Below, piece after piece: positions 34,316 through 42,590 of a stretch of DNA of 64,000 nucleotides (positions are counted from its first letter, which is position 1; every line of letters starts with the position of its first letter). The notes under the pieces were generated by a model that was not told the DNA's origin, did not search any database, and saw only the letters and a program-made list of their open reading frames with translations. The translations under genes and the position numbers were made by a program. Source of the stretch: DASQYE01 sp036389315 (GTDB taxonomy: Bacteria > Acidobacteriota > Blastocatellia > Pyrinomonadales > Pyrinomonadaceae); contig DASVQF010000022.1 in NCBI GenBank assembly GCA_036389315.1, positions 1 to 64,000 on the forward strand. Direction: 5' to 3'.

Positions 34316-34579
34316 ATGTTTAGTCCAAGACTGAGAGCCAAGCTTTTGTTGCTCCTGATTCTAAGTGTATTGACCGCCGCCGCTCATTTCAGCCGAACTG
34401 CCACCGCATCGTGTGGAAAATGTGCTGCTGTTGTTGAGGATAATTGGAATGTTATTGGACATGCCTGCATTCAAACAGGCAGCTATAACTGCGTCGCTAC
34501 CGTGAGCGGCTGTGATTTCCCAGGTCGCTGCGATGGCGGTGGTGGCGGCATCGGCCCGGATGAACCTGAAAATCCCTAA
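34316..34579 (+). CDS. Small secreted six-cysteine peptide
   Basis: 87 residues with AAAGGAGAGA just upstream. A signal peptide (AKLLLLLILSVLTAAAHFSRTATA) is followed by a ~45-residue mature peptide with six Cys (SCGKCAAVVEDNW, HACIQTG, YNCVATVSGC, GRCDGG) and a Gly-rich tail ending PDEPENP. Family not recognised. It follows a thioredoxin-like gene and a rhodanese gene on the same strand, which fits a disulfide-rich exported peptide with its redox helpers; this is inference. Confidence 0.6.
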   Translation: MFSPRLRAKLLLLLILSVLTAAAHFSRTATASCGKCAAVVEDNWNVIGHACIQTGSYNCVATVSGCDFPGRCDGGGGGIGPDEPENP

Positions 34580-34637
34580 ACGTGCCGGGAGATGATAAGC
34601 ATGCTCAAGAGCTGGCTCTAGCCACAACGGGTCTGCT

Positions 34638-35513
34638 TTGTCCGGCGAGCGAGCGCTCCGAAACCACTCCGCTAATGAGCCTACCCCACCGCCAGCGCCG
34701 GAGCCGCTTTTTGAAGATTTTGTAAGGGACACTTACTTGCCTATGCAGGAAATAAACAAGAAACGATCCTACGCGAGGGATGAGCAGATTGCAGACGTGC
34801 TTTGCGATTTCTTTAAAGGGCAAACTTTGAGGAGCATCAAAAAGTCGGATGTCGAAAAGCTCAAAATGAAAAGAAGTGAATCCTTGACAAAATATGATCG
34901 GAAGAGCAGTCCGGCAACTGTTAATCGTGAGCTTTCGGTACTATCGGCAATACTCACGCTTGCAGTGGATGACGAGTTGATTCCTTCAAATCCTTGCCGA
35001 AAGGTGAAGCAGCTACGCATGGACAACACACGCAATCGCTATCTATCAAGAGACGAAGAAATACGCCTGCTGGCGGCGCTCGAAGGGGAGGAATGGTTGC
35101 GAAACAAAGATCGCACTGTGCCGATGAATATGACTATACGTGAAATGTTAGAGCGACAGCCCCGCACGAGTGGCTATGTCTTTCCAAGCCCGAGAACTGG
35201 CGGGTGACTCATAGACATTAAGCATAAGTTTGATGAGGCCCGTACTGCGGCGAAGATCAAAGATTTTCGCTTTCACGATTTGCGCCATACGGCAGCAACG
35301 CGACTCGCTGACGCTGGTGTTAATGTTGTTGTGATCGCTGAAATTCTTGGTCACAGTGACATACGGACGACTAAGCGCTACTCACACGCGATGGAGGAAT
35401 CAAAGCGGGAGGCCGTAGAAAAGCTGGCCGAATCCTCTTTGGGTGGTCAGAATTTGGTCAAAAGTGCGAGCAAAGAAAAACGGCAGGTTGCTGTACCTGC
35501 CGTAAACTCTTGA
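34638..35513 (+). pseudogene. Tyrosine recombinase (integrase), degraded
   Basis: The SAM-like core-binding domain is visible (LFEDFVRDTYLPMQEINKKRSYARDEQIADVLCDFFKGQTLRSIKKSDVEKLK ... ATVNRELSVLSAILTLAVDDELIPSNPCRKV). The catalytic domain keeps FRFHDLRHTAATRLADAGVNVVVIAEILGHSDIRTTKRYSHA (HxxR and the nucleophile Tyr). Two lesions are clear. The region expected between EEWLR and KDRTVPMN, which holds the first catalytic Arg, is missing in frame. A TGA at 35205-35207 interrupts the frame between PRTGG and LIDIKHKFDEARTA. The last codons overlap the tRNA terminator of the att repeat. Confidence 0.85.
35480..35503 (-). terminator. Terminator of the tRNA 3' fragment, right copy
   Basis: A 9-bp stem (ACGGCAGGT with its complement) with a 6-nt loop, followed on the minus strand by TTTTTCTTT. 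It lies within the last codons of the integrase pseudogene. Confidence 0.6.
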
Positions 35514-35515
35514 AA

Positions 35516-35564
35516 TTGTTGGTGGAGCAGAGGGGGGTCGAACCCCTGACCTCCGCATTGCGAA
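35516..35564 (-). repeat. Right att-like direct repeat: 3' half of a tRNA
   Basis: Identical over 49 bp to 30535-30583; the two sequences diverge exactly at the anticodon loop. On the right it is followed by 240 nt with no gene that I can see, then the first CRISPR array. Confidence 0.8.
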
Positions 35565-35804
35565 CCAAGAATGCCACTTAAATTGAAGTGATTGATTTTG
35601 CAGCGAGATGCAGCCACGTGCAAAATCAAGCTTTTTCGCATCTGTTGACATTTAGTTTCACCTAGCTTCACCCCTTTCCCTTTTTTCCTGCCACAATTCT
35701 GCCACTGCAATATATCCCAACATTCAAACTTTGAGGTTTACTCGAAGACTGGGCCAAGCCACTAATTTTCACTTTTTGGCTGACTTCCAGTCAAGCTCTG
35801 CAAA

Positions 35805-37346
35805 GTTTCAATCCACCCTCAGCGCGCTCAATCCTGCGACATGAACACTCCGATGAACTTACAGTGGCGGTAAAGATGTTTCAATCCGCTTTAGACGCGG
35901 CCTTCATTCTCACGCAGAAAGCTCATTCTACAGATTGAAGCGACGGATGAGTTTCAATCCGCTTTAGACGCGGCCTTCATTCTCACACTATGGTCATGGG
36001 CTCCGGTGATATTAGGGTCGGTGTTTCAATCCGCTTTAGACGCGGCCTTCATTCTCACTCATTTTTCTCTGCTACTCAATGAGATTATCAGAAGTTTCAA
36101 TCCGCTTTAGACGCGGCCTTCATTCTCACGGAGACCCGCTGTGTACGCATGGGGACGGGAGCTTCGAATAGTTTCAATCCGCTTTAGACGCGGCCTTCAT
36201 TCTCACGGAGGGCAACCATGGCTGCACAAACAGCAAAAGACGTTTCAATCCGCTTTAGACGCGGCCTTCATTCTCACGGGGCGGGTGCTGGTCTCATCGG
36301 AGTCTTAATTAACGTTTCAATCCGCTTTAGACGCGGCCTTCATTCTCACTTTCGTGGTAGTGTTTGCCGTGATGTTTATGTTTCAATCCGCTTTAGACGC
36401 GGCCTTCATTCTCACGGTTTGGGTTAGCTGTGCTAGTCCTTGCGTGTGTTCGTTTCAATCCGCTTTAGACGCGGCCTTCATTCTCACTGTTCACACTTTC
36501 GGCGGCCCAGCCGCCTTCAGTCGAAGTTTCAATCCGCTTTAGACGCGGCCTTCATTCTCACACTTCTAGACAACGGGACGATGGCCCGTATCCGTTTCAA
36601 TCCGCTTTAGACGCGGCCTTCATTCTCACTCAGCTCATCACGATCACCACCCCCGACGATATAAGTTTCAATCCGCTTTAGACGCGGCCTTCATTCTCAC
36701 CGCCTACCGCACGGTTATGCGGCTGGCAGACAAAGTTTCAATCCGCTTTAGACGCGGCCTTCATTCTCACAGAGAGACAAGAGAGAACATCGAAGAGACG
36801 GGTCAGTTTCAATCCGCTTTAGACGCGGCCTTCATTCTCACGTCAGAAGACTTAGGCAATATTGGTCGCTAAGCTTGGTTTCAATCCGCTTTAGACGCGG
36901 CCTTCATTCTCACACCATTACGGCAGTGCCAATAGACGAATCAGAAAGTTTCAATCCGCTTTAGACGCGGCCTTCATTCTCACCTATGGCGACGAATACG
37001 AAGTCGCTCTCTGGCAGAGTTTCAATCCGCTTTAGACGCGGCCTTCATTCTCACTCTCAGAACAAGATTGCCGAACCCAACTCCGGGAAAGGTTTCAATC
37101 CGCTTTAGACGCGGCCTTCATTCTCACTCCGGCAGCGCGTCCCTCATCTGCGGGTGTCTCGCTACGTTTCAATCCGCTTTAGACGCGGCCTTCATTCTCA
37201 CTTAGTCTCGACCTCCTCACGCTCGGCATGGGCAAGGTTTCAATCCGCTTTAGACGCGGCCTTCATTCTCACGTATATGATGCTACTCACCAAGTCGTCA
37301 GCAACGATATGTTTCAATCCGCTTTAGACGCGGCCTTCATTCTCAC
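35805..37346 (-). CRISPR. CRISPR array 1 (36-nt repeat, 21 repeats plus one degenerate)
   Basis: The repeat, as written on the plus strand, starts GTTTCAATCC, contains CGCTTTAGACGCGG and ends CATTCTCAC. 21 copies from 35878 to 37346 appear identical, with spacers of 30-41 nt. A decayed repeat at 35805-35840 marks the old, leader-distal end. Transcription is on the minus strand: there the repeat ends in ATTGAAAC, the standard 8-nt 5' handle of type I/III crRNAs, and a leader lies on the right. CCGC and GCGG can form a 4-bp stem with a GTCTAAA loop. Confidence 0.97.
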
Positions 37347-37690
37347 TGTCGTCCCGGTAAAACTTATGGTGGCTAAGGCTTATAAGCCTTTTTTGCCGTA
37401 CCTTGTCTCGCACTACCATAGTGCTGTCGCCATTTATCCAACTTCTTCACCATAAAGTCAATAGCTTCAGTCGGTGCGAACCCCAGCCTCATATTTTTTC
37501 CCTCCGCTGTCGTCTATCTCTTTTAAACTAAATGACTTCTTTTCAAGCTCAATTCCCGTGTGTCATTTCGCGCTGAGGTTAGCGCTATACTTTCAAACTC
37601 TGACTGTTAGAGTCTAACCTCTTGCAATGACAACGCTTGCCAAAGAGAAACGCTTATCGCCTGCGACTCATGATGGCGGTGCGAACCTCG
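37347..37690 (-). promoter_or_regulatory. Leader of CRISPR array 1
   Basis: It shares blocks with the leader of array 2: TTTGCCGTACC, CATAAAGTCAA, CTCAATTCCCG and TGTGTC. It contains three 11-mers: GTGCGAACCCC at 37474, inverted GAGGTTAGCGC at 37575 and GTGCGAACCTC at 37679. The same order and spacing occur in leader 2. Confidence 0.75.
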
Positions 37691-37724
37691 AAGAGCAATA
37701 TCCTGAGTTAGCCATCGCAAGCGC

Positions 37725-38039
37725 CTACATCATCTTGCGCCGTTTCAATCTCTCCCGTGACTCACTGGAAGAAAGGGCCAATGGCATGCTTCGCTGCTCC
37801 GAAATCAGCGCCGATTCATATGCGGGTAAATCCGATTTATCTTTCCCAACATGCCGCAAAGCCACTTGCGCAAGAATTATACATGCCAGAAATAGCCCGC
37901 CAAATATAATGACACTTGTGCTCAATCCATGCCAGAGCAGGTACAGGCTCAAACAGATCACGAAGAGAGCGCCAAAAGTGAGGCCCATCAAAGCGAGCCA
38001 TAACGTCAACAAGCCAAACAAGATTTTTTTAAACGACAT
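37725..38039 (-). CDS. Small two-helix membrane protein at the end of the cas operon
   Basis: 104 residues, family not recognised. Two hydrophobic helices (IMAGE: residues about 5-36 as FGLLTLWLALMGLTFGALFVICLSLYLLW, and 41-62 as STSVIIFGGLFLACIILAQVAL) are followed by a polar basic tail. The start overlaps the cas2 stop by 11 nt and has AGGAAGGAAG just upstream, so it is a translated member of the operon and not a chance frame. Its position after cas2 and next to the array leader suggests a CRISPR accessory role. A membrane partner for the membrane CARF protein is one possibility, only inferred. Confidence 0.65.
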   Translation of the reverse strand: MSFKKILFGLLTLWLALMGLTFGALFVICLSLYLLWHGLSTSVIIFGGLFLACIILAQVALRHVGKDKSDLPAYESALISEQRSMPLALSSSESRERLKRRKMM

Positions 38040-38304
38040 AAACTTCCTTCCTCTCTATTAGGGGATGGCCCCCAAAAACCTCCGCGCTCTTGGCGCAACT
38101 GTGACACAACCGGTAATAACGTACGTTGTCTTCTTGCTTTTTAATCACGGCGCGTACAGCCTTCTCCATCCGAGCTAGCTGTCGCTGAGCCAGATCACAT
38201 TCAAAGACGCTATACTGCACTGGCGTCCCGAAACGCAGCAATGTCTTTCGCAAACGCGTGCGCCGCTTGTCATCCGGAATGTCATAAACTAAAACTATCT
38301 GCAT
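38029..38304 (-). CDS. cas2: CRISPR-associated endoribonuclease-fold protein Cas2
   Basis: 91-residue ferredoxin-fold adaptation protein. The start MQIVLVYDIPDDKRRTRLRKTLLRFGTPVQYSVFECDL has the conserved Asp after strand 1 and the QYSVFE strand. RYYRLCHSCAKSAEVFGG follows. It forms the Cas1-Cas2 integration complex that inserts spacers at the leader end. It is followed, with an 11-nt overlap, by a small membrane-protein gene and preceded by cas1 by ~45 nt. Confidence 0.95.
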   Translation of the reverse strand: MQIVLVYDIPDDKRRTRLRKTLLRFGTPVQYSVFECDLAQRQLARMEKAVRAVIKKQEDNVRYYRLCHSCAKSAEVFGGHPLIERKEVYVV

Positions 38305-38348
38305 CTCTTATTGCGTTAATAATTGTTCTTTGTCCGTTTCACGCGCTC

Positions 38349-39338
38349 TCATTTGATAGTGAAAGGTGTATAACGTGGCTCATCTCCAGTAATAACCCGC
38401 GCTAAATGGTGGGCTTGCCGCACAATGATTTGCGCATATGTCAGGTTCAAGCCCCCATGCTCTTCAGCGGTGCGCCGCGAGTTCAGCTTGCGCTCAAACT
38501 CTACGAAGAAAACCTTGGACGCTTCCGGGCGCAGCCGGAACTCGCCTTTCTCCCTCACAATGTCTTCCGGTTTAATTTGCTTGCGCCTCAGCAACTTCAA
38601 CACCAGCGCATCCGCGATCAAAGGGCGAAACTCCTCTATCAAGTCTGAAGCCAGCGCTGCATGTCCGTGCCGTACCATATGGAAGAAACCCTGATACGGG
38701 TCCAGACCGATCATGTTCAAGTGCGAAGCCATGCGGTTGTAGAGCAGCGTGTAGCTCAAGCTCAGCATTGCGTTGACAGCATCGAGTGGCGGGTGCGCAG
38801 TTCTCTTCTCAAACTTCCAGGGCTGCGGAACACACGCCGCAAAAAGCTTGAAGTACGCTGCTGAAGCAGAACCTTCAATCCCTAGCAAAGACTCTGCGGC
38901 CCCGGCTCGTTGCGCTCTCTCAAGCGATTTTCTTAGCAGATTCATCTCGCGCCCAGCCGATGCTGTTTCCTGTTGCCGCCGCGCAAAAGCCATCAGATTT
39001 TTGATCTTGCCTGTGACAATCGCCTGCGCTTGGGACAGGCAGAAACTCTCGTCCCGCGCACGCTCGTATTGCTTCCGCCTCAGTTCCGCGGACTTGCCTC
39101 CATCACTATTCAGACGGCCTCGGAAACGACCTCCCTGCGTCAGAAACACTACCTCGATCTGTTGATCCAGGCAGAAGGCAACGGCGGGCGTCGTCAGATT
39201 CACATTGCCGAACAGGATCAGTTGCTTGACGTGCGTCTCCGGCACATTCTCTAGGATGCTCGAATTCTTGCAGACCAGAAACTGTCCGCTTCGCCGCTGT
39301 ACTGTCGCTCCCTGCATGGTCACATAAATCGTTGACAT
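38349..39338 (-). CDS. cas1: CRISPR-associated integrase Cas1
   Basis: 329-residue integrase of spacer acquisition. N-terminal beta domain: STIYVTMQGATVQRRSGQFLVCKN ... ETHVKQLILFGNVNLTTPAVAFCLDQQIEVVFLTQGGRFRGRL. The catalytic helical domain has GIEGSASAAYFKLFA, holding the first metal-binding Glu, DAVNAMLSLSYTLLYNRMASHLNMIGLDPYQGFFH with the active His in MVRHGHAALASDLIEEFRPLIAD. It is not fused to the reverse transcriptase, which is the separate gene immediately upstream, ~75 nt away. Confidence 0.96.
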   Translation of the reverse strand: MSTIYVTMQGATVQRRSGQFLVCKNSSILENVPETHVKQLILFGNVNLTTPAVAFCLDQQIEVVFLTQGGRFRGRLNSDGGKSAELRRKQYERARDESFCLSQAQAIVTGKIKNLMAFARRQQETASAGREMNLLRKSLERAQRAGAAESLLGIEGSASAAYFKLFAACVPQPWKFEKRTAHPPLDAVNAMLSLSYTLLYNRMASHLNMIGLDPYQGFFHMVRHGHAALASDLIEEFRPLIADALVLKLLRRKQIKPEDIVREKGEFRLRPEASKVFFVEFERKLNSRRTAEEHGGLNLTYAQIIVRQAHHLARVITGDEPRYTPFTIK

Positions 39339-39413
39339 AAGCTTCTGCCCTTTCGATTGTGGGGGCGGATTGAGAAAAGCTTAAGCCTGTCTTTTTCAAT
39401 CCGCATTCCGAAA

Positions 39414-40763
39414 TCATTTATGGTTCTTCCATTTCGCAGCCCGACGTGCCAATGCCACGATTTGCCGTGCGATCTGCTCCGGCACGGTCGGCGGCGGGAT
39501 AACCCGCCCATCAGATGCGAAGATGTAGCCCAAAAACTCAAACTCGCCATCGGTGGGCACGATGCGCGTTTTATCTGTATGCAAATGCAAGCGCCGCCCG
39601 GCCAAAGCTTCTTCGGCTGCGCGTAAAGCTGCTTGGGCTTCCACCTCCGTGCGACACTGGATTACGAAATCGTCGCAGTAGCGAATCAATCTGAATCCAT
39701 GGCCGGTCACCTCACGGTCGAACGGCGTCATGTAGAAGTTCGTCAGCAGCGGCGAGAGCGGCGCGCCCTGCAACGTGCCGAATTTCGGATGGAAGTATTG
39801 GCGATAAGCCGCTACTGCTTTCGGCGCGAGCACGGCTGCGGCCACAGCCAGACCGCCCAGCCCTAATACTTTTGTACTCAAGAGCCGCCCCAGCAGAGCG
39901 CGTTGTGATAAAGCCAATAGAGCACCATCTTGCACCAAACGCTTCACGGCCTCGCGCCGCGTCCGCTTTTGGGCAGCGTCACGCAACTCGGTCAACGAAG
40001 TCTCGTCTGTTTCCTGCTCTTCTGTCTGAAATGACAATTCACTATTCAGGAAGTCTTCGTCACTGCCGAAGCCCAATCGCTCCGCGACGTAATCATCCAC
40101 AGACCGATTGACGCCTTCGCGTACCAGCAATCTCAAATTTGCTATCGCCGCTTTTCCCTGTCGCCGCCATTTCGCGCTCTCCGCCGCCGCCTGCTCCAAC
40201 GCCCCCGCATCCAACCATGCCTGCAATAAGCGCAACACATTCTCGTCCGGCACGACTGCTTCGGTTTCCTTGAGCAGCAGCCGCCTGTCAATCGAGCCGA
40301 AAAAATTCTGCACGTCCGATTCGACCGTCCACCAGAAACCGTTGGCACGCGCCGCGATCATACGCTGCACAGCCATCTCTATATTTCGCCCCTGCCGGAA
40401 AGCAAAACTGCAATCCAGAAGGAGCGGCTCAACCAACGGCTCAATTGCATCCAGAACAGCGCGCTGAGCTACGCGATCTCGCACGGCCAGAATGCCTAGC
40501 TCGCGCTCTTTGCCGTTCTCCTTAGCAATGGTCACAAATCGTGCTGGCATAGGTTGATAAGCGCCGCTAAGCAAGCTCCGCGAAAGCTCTCGCAAGTTGG
40601 CCGTCAGGTTCGCCTCAAACTCATCCAAGCTGATTGCATCAACACCAGCCGCACCGCGATTAGCACGCACCTTTCGCCATGCCTGGTACAAAGACTGCAC
40701 AGACGCAATCTGCCAGAATAAGCTCGAATCACGTCTATCAAGATCGATCATCCTGTCATTCAT
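39414..40763 (-). CDS. CRISPR-associated reverse transcriptase (group II intron-like)
   Basis: 449 residues from the ATG with AAAGG upstream; the frame is open to 40856. RT blocks, numbered from this start: RANRGAAGVDAISLDEFE (~33-50), RELGILAVRDRVAQRAVLDAIEPLVEP (~87-113), ESDVQNFFGSID with catalytic Asp150, GTLQGAPLSPLLTNFYM (329-345), YCDD with Asp364/365 and LHTDKTRIV. Adjacent to cas1-cas2 in a type III locus, it probably makes DNA copies of RNA for spacer acquisition. Odd: about 140 extra residues (188-328) lie between blocks 3 and 4. No maturase X or endonuclease domain follows, so it is not a group II intron. Confidence 0.9.
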   Translation of the reverse strand: MNDRMIDLDRRDSSLFWQIASVQSLYQAWRKVRANRGAAGVDAISLDEFEANLTANLRELSRSLLSGAYQPMPARFVTIAKENGKERELGILAVRDRVAQRAVLDAIEPLVEPLLLDCSFAFRQGRNIEMAVQRMIAARANGFWWTVESDVQNFFGSIDRRLLLKETEAVVPDENVLRLLQAWLDAGALEQAAAESAKWRRQGKAAIANLRLLVREGVNRSVDDYVAERLGFGSDEDFLNSELSFQTEEQETDETSLTELRDAAQKRTRREAVKRLVQDGALLALSQRALLGRLLSTKVLGLGGLAVAAAVLAPKAVAAYRQYFHPKFGTLQGAPLSPLLTNFYMTPFDREVTGHGFRLIRYCDDFVIQCRTEVEAQAALRAAEEALAGRRLHLHTDKTRIVPTDGEFEFLGYIFASDGRVIPPPTVPEQIARQIVALARRAAKWKNHK

Positions 40764-40801
40764 GCGCGACCTTTCTCTCAATTCCTTCCGCATGTTCTGG
40801 C

Positions 40802-41131
40802 CTACGCAAACGAAACGCACCCGGCCTCCTTCCGCTTGCACATTGACCAGCGCCACTTCAGCTTGCGCTTGATCCGCGCCAAAGCTTTTTCATTGCGATA
40901 GACCGTCAGGATGCACGCATCCGCTGCGACAACGGTCGTTCCCACCAACCGCTCCATCTCCCGCTCTTGACCCGGTGGCAGGTCACGATCTCCCAGGAAA
41001 AAGAACTTCACACCTGTCCGGTGCTCCTTGCGACCGAAGCGCAAGATCAACGCCACATCGCCCACGCTCAGATTCCTCTGCGCCATACGTCGAGCCGCGT
41101 GGCTGCTGATTCTGTATTTGCTGACCTTCAT
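40802..41131 (-). CDS. DUF4258-type small protein
   Basis: About 109 residues. It starts KVSKYRISSHAARRMAQRNLSVGDVALILRFGRKEHRTGVKFFFLGDRDLP and continues TTVVAADACILTVYRNEKALARIKRKLKW. The SxHAxxRMxQRxLSxxDVxxxLRFG motif is characteristic of DUF4258, a group with distant similarity to RelE/BrnT-like folds. It sits between the signalling module and the RT gene, on the same strand. Nuclease or regulatory roles are both possible; it is not a core Cas protein. Confidence 0.7.
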   Translation of the reverse strand: MKVSKYRISSHAARRMAQRNLSVGDVALILRFGRKEHRTGVKFFFLGDRDLPPGQEREMERLVGTTVVAADACILTVYRNEKALARIKRKLKWRWSMCKRKEAGCVSFA

Positions 41132-41314
41132 TGCCACTTGCCTCCTTCAGCCTCAGTTCGGAGCCACACTCGGCTACCGACACCATTTAAGCCTACGTGA
41201 GAACTGAGCCGAAGGTCAGGGCTGGCAAATTTGCTGGCAAGCTTACCGGGATAGAGATGTTATGAATGAAGAATGAGTGGATTAAAACAACCATCTGCGG
41301 AAGTTTGATGTTTC

Positions 41315-42550
41315 TCAAGGCAGCATGATTCGATCCGGTGAGACTGGCAGGCCGAAGCTGTATTCAAATTTCTTCCCGCGCCTGTTAATGAGATACTCTT
41401 CAGGGAGTTTGGCGGTCTCCAGCTCGTGCAGGATTTTGCCAAGTATCTCGCGCATAACACGCCTGATCTCATCTCGTGCAACTGTTACCGTTCGATCTTT
41501 TTCAGGAAGCTCGCGCACGACGCTCTCCACATCCAGCGTGTACAAGTATCCACGCGAGCTGCGTGCAGCGAACATCTCAAAGCCATCCTCGCGGCCTCTG
41601 GCAGAAGAGATCAGGCGGCACACAGCATCAAGGTCAGCGCGCTCGATTTCGTCCAGAGCGACGAAGCCATCCACGCCGCGCCTGTGCTTACGAAGGTAAG
41701 CGAACAGAACATACACGAAGAATAGACGCTCAGGTAAAGTGATCTCGCGGGTGCCGACAATCACCTTACGACCGCGCATGTCGAAGCGTAGATTGAATGA
41801 GGACTCTAAAAACTTCAAATTCTCCTGCGTCTCTTCGACCATTTCGCCGTAACTGCTGACCGCTTCGCTGAACATCTTCGAGCCGACCGCGCGCAGGCGT
41901 ATGAAGGGTATGTCGGCCAGATAAATCTCCGCATCGTCCGTAGTGTAATCGCGCCCGTCTACGGTCTTCAGAGGCGCACTATTTCTGTCGAACAGGATTT
42001 CCGGCGCTGGCGGTTTATAAAAGAACTTCGGATTATTTTCGACTTCCGGGCTGACCAGCACGTGCGAGAGCGCATCATCGAAACGACCGAACAGTTGCAT
42101 CGCCGCCGTCAGGTAAATACCCATAGTCTTGCGCCCGCCCGCGACCGAGGCGTGAATGCGTTGGCCCTGATCGCGCGTCAACTCGCGCACGATCTCGCAG
42201 ATTTGATCTGCTGCACGGTCGTTGTCCTCATCAGTCAATAAGTCTTCCAGACGGTCTTCATCCGAATCACGGGGCGAAGGCATGCCCACACCGCGCTTTG
42301 TCAGTAGGTATAAACTATTCTCATTGAATTTGATTCCTTCTGTTTCCGGGAAATCGCGGCGGAACTGGTGAAACTTTCCTTCCTTCTCATCAAGAAGCAA
42401 CTGGCGTACCTTCTGACGCCCCTCAAGCGTCGTAATTACTCGAATCTCATCCACACGCTCGCCGCGCTGCATCACGGCCCAAAGCGTTTCAGTGATAATC
42501 TGAGGCGTACCGCCCGCGACGCATAGGAGAATGTGTTTTCGTCTCTCCAT
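41315..42550 (-). CDS. CARF-domain protein of the NE0113/Csm6-ring-nuclease family with C-terminal wHTH-like part
   Basis: 411 residues. The opening HILLCVAGGTPQIITETLWAVMQRGERVDEIRVITTLEGR and the later ASVAGGRKTMGIYLTAAMQLFGR are the cyclic-oligoadenylate-binding motifs of the CARF fold in the cas_NE0113 family. The C-terminal half (TREITLPERLFFVYVLFAYLRK ... FEYSFGLPVSPDRIMLP) looks like a winged helix and has no HEPN RxxxxH that I can find. It may sense or degrade cyclic oligoadenylate and act in regulation. It precedes the DUF4258 and RT genes. Confidence 0.82.
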   Translation of the reverse strand: MERRKHILLCVAGGTPQIITETLWAVMQRGERVDEIRVITTLEGRQKVRQLLLDEKEGKFHQFRRDFPETEGIKFNENSLYLLTKRGVGMPSPRDSDEDRLEDLLTDEDNDRAADQICEIVRELTRDQGQRIHASVAGGRKTMGIYLTAAMQLFGRFDDALSHVLVSPEVENNPKFFYKPPAPEILFDRNSAPLKTVDGRDYTTDDAEIYLADIPFIRLRAVGSKMFSEAVSSYGEMVEETQENLKFLESSFNLRFDMRGRKVIVGTREITLPERLFFVYVLFAYLRKHRRGVDGFVALDEIERADLDAVCRLISSARGREDGFEMFAARSSRGYLYTLDVESVVRELPEKDRTVTVARDEIRRVMREILGKILHELETAKLPEEYLINRRGKKFEYSFGLPVSPDRIMLP

Positions 42551-42590
42551 AACCGTGGCCTTTAACCTTGGATTGATAAACGATCAGGAT

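Larger units (their letters stand above)
30535..35564. mobile_element. Decaying integrative element in a tRNA site
   Basis: A 5-kb segment between two perfect 49-bp tRNA-derived repeats. It has a tyrosine recombinase next to the right repeat, the typical geometry of an integrated element. Cargo: a large secreted protein, a TonB-domain protein, a thioredoxin-like gene, a rhodanese and a Cys-rich secreted peptide. The recombinase and the thioredoxin-like gene are both broken, so the element looks immobile. The genes look less GC-rich than those to the left. Since both repeats are 3' fragments, at least one more integration event is needed to explain the arrangement. Confidence 0.7.

Noticed and set aside
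36218..37455. Open frames with repeated SIRFRRGLHSH or FQSALDAAFILT peptides, and similar ones at 55268-56006
   Set aside because: Translations of the 36-nt repeats of arrays 1 and 2.
37627..38061. 144-residue plus-strand frame beside array 1
   Set aside because: It lies in the array leader and antisense to the small membrane-protein gene, with no family similarity.
39414..40856. RT gene as a group II intron or diversity-generating retroelement
   Set aside because: No maturase X/endonuclease domain, no intron ends and no template/variable repeat pair that I can see; it abuts cas1.
41315..42550. NE0113-type protein as a Csm6 with HEPN RNase
   Set aside because: I cannot find an RxxxxH active site in the C-terminal half, which looks like a winged helix.
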